Assembly (NCBI GenBank): GCA_038522735.1
Contig: JBCBJX010000004.1
Span: 13,605-77,604, forward strand
Direction of reading: 5' to 3'
DNA from: JBCBJX01 sp038522735
GTDB taxonomy: Bacteria; Pseudomonadota; Alphaproteobacteria; Caulobacterales; Parvularculaceae
DNA length: 64,000 nt
Below are positions 61,338 through 64,000 of the stretch, piece by piece. Both the position numbers and the translations under genes were made by a program. The notes under the pieces were generated by a model. It was not told where the DNA came from. It saw nothing but the letters and a program-made list of their open reading frames with translations, and searched no databases. How positions within the stretch are numbered: the first letter of the stretch is position 1; each line of letters opens with the position of its first letter.

Positions 61338-62390
61338 GTGAGCGGTCTCGACCTCTCGCAGTACTGCGCGCCGCTTTCGTCGGGCCCGCCCGGCGGGGAC
61401 GACTGCGAGTACGATCCCCGGTTCCAGCCCCTCGAAGCGCTCTTCGCCGCCCGCCAGCTCGGCATGGCCGCTCCCGACGAGGCGGACGAAGACGACCGGA
61501 ACTGGGGAGACGGCCGCGAGGCGGCCTTGGCGCTTTTCGAGACGACTCGGGACGTGCGCGTCGCCTGCCGCCTCGCCGCCTGCCTTCTTTATACGGAGGG
61601 CCTTGCAGGCTTCGCGGAGGGGCTGTCCGTCGTCGAGGCGCATATCGGCCCTCTCTGGGAGGACGCCCACCCCCATCTCGACGCGGACGATAAGTTCGAC
61701 CCGACGGCCCGCTGCAACGCCTTCGCGCTCTTCGGCGACGGGCTCGTGAAGCGGGGCTTCGAGACCGCGTCTCTCGCCGTCGGCGCCCTTCGCCGTCCCG
61801 CCACCCTCGTCGACGCGCAGATCGCTTCGGGCCGTCGCGCGCCGCCGGACGCCGACGCCCTCACCGCCGCCAGAGGCCTCGTCGATGATGCGATGGCGAA
61901 CGACCGGGAGGGGGCGGAGGCGAGCCTCGCCGCCGTCCGTCGCGCCCGGGGAAGCGTTTCGCGCATCCTCTCCGAATGGGACGCGCGCATGCGGGCGCTC
62001 GACGAGCAGGGCGCCGTCGAGACGACCCAGTCGCCGCGGCTCGAGGACGTCGATGCGGCCCTCGCCGCGATTGAACGGGAGCTCGCCGACCGCCTCGAAG
62101 GCGCATCGGCCGCGGAGGAGGCGTCCATGGAGACTGCAGGTCCCGCCGCAACCAACGGCGCCGCGGCGCCGGCGGCCGCCCAGCCCGGAGCCATTCGCAG
62201 CCGGGAGGACGCAGGCCGCGAGCTCGCCCGCATCGCCGCGTGGTTTCGGGAGAACGAACCCTCAAGCCCGGTGCCGTTGATGATCGAGCGGGCCCGGCGC
62301 ATGATCAACCGTCCGTTCCTCGACATCATCTCCGATCTCGGCTCGGACGGCCTTGAGGACTTACGGCGCGCGATCGAAGCCGCGGACTGA
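61338..62390 (+). CDS. tssA: T6SS baseplate/cap protein TssA
   Basis: TssA nucleates or caps the T6SS tail. The 350-residue protein has the ImpA-type N-terminal domain: PLSSGPPGGDDCEYDPRFQPLE, NWGDGREAALALFETTRDVRVACRLA and LSVVEAHIGPLWEDAHPHLD. A short C-terminal region has AIRSREDAGRELARIAAWFRENEPSSPVPLMIERA, a known TssA1-like end. The start is GTG at 61338 behind AAGGGGGA. It is followed by tssB and tssC. Confidence 0.92.
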   Translation: MSGLDLSQYCAPLSSGPPGGDDCEYDPRFQPLEALFAARQLGMAAPDEADEDDRNWGDGREAALALFETTRDVRVACRLAACLLYTEGLAGFAEGLSVVEAHIGPLWEDAHPHLDADDKFDPTARCNAFALFGDGLVKRGFETASLAVGALRRPATLVDAQIASGRRAPPDADALTAARGLVDDAMANDREGAEASLAAVRRARGSVSRILSEWDARMRALDEQGAVETTQSPRLEDVDAALAAIERELADRLEGASAAEEASMETAGPAATNGAAAPAAAQPGAIRSREDAGRELARIAAWFRENEPSSPVPLMIERARRMINRPFLDIISDLGSDGLEDLRRAIEAAD

Positions 62391-62447
62391 CGAGCAGACT
62401 GAACAAGCAGACGGACGAAACGAAGGCGGACAGCGAAGGAGCCGACC

Positions 62448-62960
62448 ATGGCGAAGGAAAGCAGTCAGAAATTTATCGGCCGGAACCGTCCGCCGCGGGT
62501 CCAGATCGAATACGATGTCGAGCTTTACGGCGCGGAAAAGAAGGTCGAGGTGCCGTTCGTCATGGGCGTCATGTCGGACCTCTCCGGCGCGTCCAAAGAC
62601 GATCTGCCGCCGATCGAGGACAGGAAGCCGCTCGACGTCGATGTCGATAATTTCGACGCGCGCCTGAAGGCGATGAAGCCGAGCGTGAAGTTCGCCGCGC
62701 CCAACAAGATCACCGGCGAAGGCAATATCGCCGTCGAGATGACCATGGAGAGCATGGACGACTTCTCGCCAGCGGCTGTCGCAAAGAAGGTCGAGCCGCT
62801 CGCGAAGCTCCTCGAGGCGCGCCAGCAGCTTGCGAACCTTGTGACGTACATGGACGGAAAGGCGGGCGCGGAGGATCTGATCGCCAAGGTGCTGAACGAT
62901 CCAGCGCTTCTCCAGGCGCTGGCGTCGAGCGCAAAGCCTGAAGGCGAGGGCGCCGAGTAA
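62448..62960 (+). CDS. tssB: T6SS contractile sheath small subunit TssB
   Basis: TssB (VipA) pairs with TssC to form the contractile sheath. The 170-residue protein has the signature QKFIGRNRPPRVQIEYDVELYG and PFVMGVMSDLSG, then DDFSPAAVAKKVEPLAKLLEAR. The length is normal. A GGAG site stands before the ATG. It is 29 bp upstream of tssC. Confidence 0.96.
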   Translation: MAKESSQKFIGRNRPPRVQIEYDVELYGAEKKVEVPFVMGVMSDLSGASKDDLPPIEDRKPLDVDVDNFDARLKAMKPSVKFAAPNKITGEGNIAVEMTMESMDDFSPAAVAKKVEPLAKLLEARQQLANLVTYMDGKAGAEDLIAKVLNDPALLQALASSAKPEGEGAE

Positions 62961-62989
62961 GCCGGCGATCAGGGAAGGAACAAAATACG

Positions 62990-63889
62990 ATGGCCGAAAA
63001 AGAACTCGAACAGAACGCCGAGGCCGGCGCCGAAGAGCTGAGCGCGGACTCCTTCGCGTCGCTTCTCGAAAAAGAATTCAAGCCGAAGTCGGAACACGCA
63101 AAATCGGCCGTCGAGACCGCGGTCGGGACGCTCGCCGAGCACGTCCTCTCCGAGACGACGCTCATCTCCGACGACGCGGTGGAGACGATCAAGGCGATCA
63201 TCGCTGAAATCGACCGCACCCTGTCCGAGCAGGTGAACGAGATCATGCATCATGAGGACTTCCGTCAGCTGGAAGGCGCCTGGCGCGGTCTGCATCACCT
63301 TGTGAACAATACCGAGACGGACGAAATCCTGAAGATCCGGGTCTTCAACGTCGACAAGAAGGCGCTCCACAAGACGCTGAAGAAGTTCAAGGGCACGGCG
63401 TGGGACCAGAGTCCGATCTATAAAAAGTTCTGTGAGTACGAGTACGAACAGTTCGGCGGCGAGCCCTTCGCGTGCATCGTCGGCGATTATTATTTCGATC
63501 ACTCGCCGCAGGACGTCGAACTGCTCGGCGAGATATCGAAGGTCGCCGCCGCCGCGCACGCCCCGTTCGTCGCGGGCGCCGCGCCGACGGTCATGCAGAT
63601 GGATTCCTGGAACGAGCTTTCCAATCCGCGCGATCTTGCGAAGATCTTTTCAACGCCGGAATACGCCGCGTGGAAATCGCTCCGGGAATCCGAGGATGCG
63701 CGCTATGTCGGCCTCGCCATGCCGCGCTTTCTTGCGCGTCTTCCGTACGGGGCGAAAACGGACCCCGTGGAAGAGTTCGCGTTCGAGGAAGACACCGAAG
63801 CGGCGGACTCTACCAAATACGTCTGGGCGAACGCCGCCTACGCCATGGCGACGAACATCACCCGCGCCTTCAAGCTCTATGGCTGGTGA
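62990..63889 (+). CDS. tssC: T6SS sheath large subunit TssC, truncated by the terminal inverted repeat
   Basis: TssC (VipB) is the main sheath subunit, normally about 490-500 residues. The visible 299 residues match: LEGAWRGLHHLVNNTETDE, VFNVDKKALHKTLKKF, GDYYFDHSPQDVELLGEI, APFVAGAAP and AMATNITRAFKLYGW. In the family this last segment continues into CARIRG. Here the frame meets TGA at 63887, which belongs to the right arm of a perfect inverted repeat. The stop is therefore probably artificial, and true sequence is likely reliable only up to about 63884. Confidence 0.9.
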   Translation: MAEKELEQNAEAGAEELSADSFASLLEKEFKPKSEHAKSAVETAVGTLAEHVLSETTLISDDAVETIKAIIAEIDRTLSEQVNEIMHHEDFRQLEGAWRGLHHLVNNTETDEILKIRVFNVDKKALHKTLKKFKGTAWDQSPIYKKFCEYEYEQFGGEPFACIVGDYYFDHSPQDVELLGEISKVAAAAHAPFVAGAAPTVMQMDSWNELSNPRDLAKIFSTPEYAAWKSLRESEDARYVGLAMPRFLARLPYGAKTDPVEEFAFEEDTEAADSTKYVWANAAYAMATNITRAFKLYGW

Positions 63890-64000
63890 TGTTCGTCGCC
63901 ATGGCGTAGGCGGCGTTCGCCCAGACGTATTTGGTAGAGTCCGCCGCTTCGGTGTCTTCCTCGAACGCGAACTCTTCCACGGGGTCCGTTTTCGCCCCGT
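63747..64000. repeat. Perfect 116-bp inverted repeat with 22-bp spacer at the window end (probable fold-back artefact)
   Basis: Bases 63747-63862 are repeated exactly as the reverse complement at 63885-64000, around a 22-bp spacer. The arms lie in tssC coding sequence and the right arm runs to the last base shown, so the true length is unknown. A mirror copy of a coding segment with no mismatch points to a sequencing or assembly chimera. Confidence 0.97.

Overview
The window is about 64 kb of GC-rich (visibly close to 70%), gene-dense alphaproteobacterial chromosome. The evidence is a hemJ/rho/mnmE/mnmG/rsmG/parA/parB block facing an aroE/maf/ppsR/coaE/dnaQ/secB block, together with DUF3576, TimA, a CenR-like regulator, a CC0125-type lipoprotein and full-consensus CtrA boxes. 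This gene order matches the Caulobacter origin region, so a CtrA-regulated relative (Caulobacterales, Hyphomonadales or Parvularculales type) is likely. The exact genus cannot be fixed by reading.

Layout. 1-3 kb: the end of an AmpG-like permease, a small lipoprotein and a PfkB-family (adenosine kinase-like) kinase. 3-9.4 kb: a TonB-dependent receptor and the leftward histidine genes hisB-hisH-hisA-hisF-hisE, interrupted by two tandem paralogous secreted Cys4 proteins. 9.5-15.4 kb: a polysialyltransferase-like glycosyltransferase with a sulfotransferase, then hslV and hslU separated by two opposite-strand genes. 15.5-24 kb: a divergent prephenate-dehydratase-like protein, smr, mltA, timA, fxsA, secB, dnaQ, coaE, aroE, maf and ppsR.

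24.05-24.41 kb is the best candidate for the chromosome origin. It is the longest gene-free stretch, it is AT-rich at its right end, it carries two perfect TTAA-N7-TTAAC CtrA boxes 21 bp apart and degenerate DnaA-like boxes, and it sits where transcription polarity switches. To its right come hemJ, rho, mnmE, mnmG, rsmG, parA and parB, with two parS sites. Replication initiation and segregation elements therefore lie within about 10 kb of each other.

34-52 kb holds cell-envelope and housekeeping genes: holA-lptE-leuS-DUF3576, a porin, a ThiE-like protein and YggS, an L,D-transpeptidase, the CenR-like regulator, Trm112, a LON-domain protein, CnoX, a YbaK-type deacylase, tRNA-Gly(GCC), a second TonB receptor, an alkaline-phosphatase-superfamily protein, a GT-C-like membrane protein and an iron-type alcohol dehydrogenase. 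Two copies of a palindromic intergenic repeat lie at 33.9 and 41.5 kb.

53-64 kb is a type VI secretion locus: VgrG with a 20-unit octapeptide spike, DUF6484, DUF2169, a thiolase-fold protein without the catalytic Cys, a PAAR-like (DUF4150) protein with a Cys-rich C-terminal candidate nuclease domain, a candidate immunity protein, a TIGR02270-like protein, tssA, tssB and the start of tssC. The last 254 bases are a perfect 116-bp inverted repeat that truncates tssC. This looks like a fold-back artefact and should not be read as biology without raw-read support.
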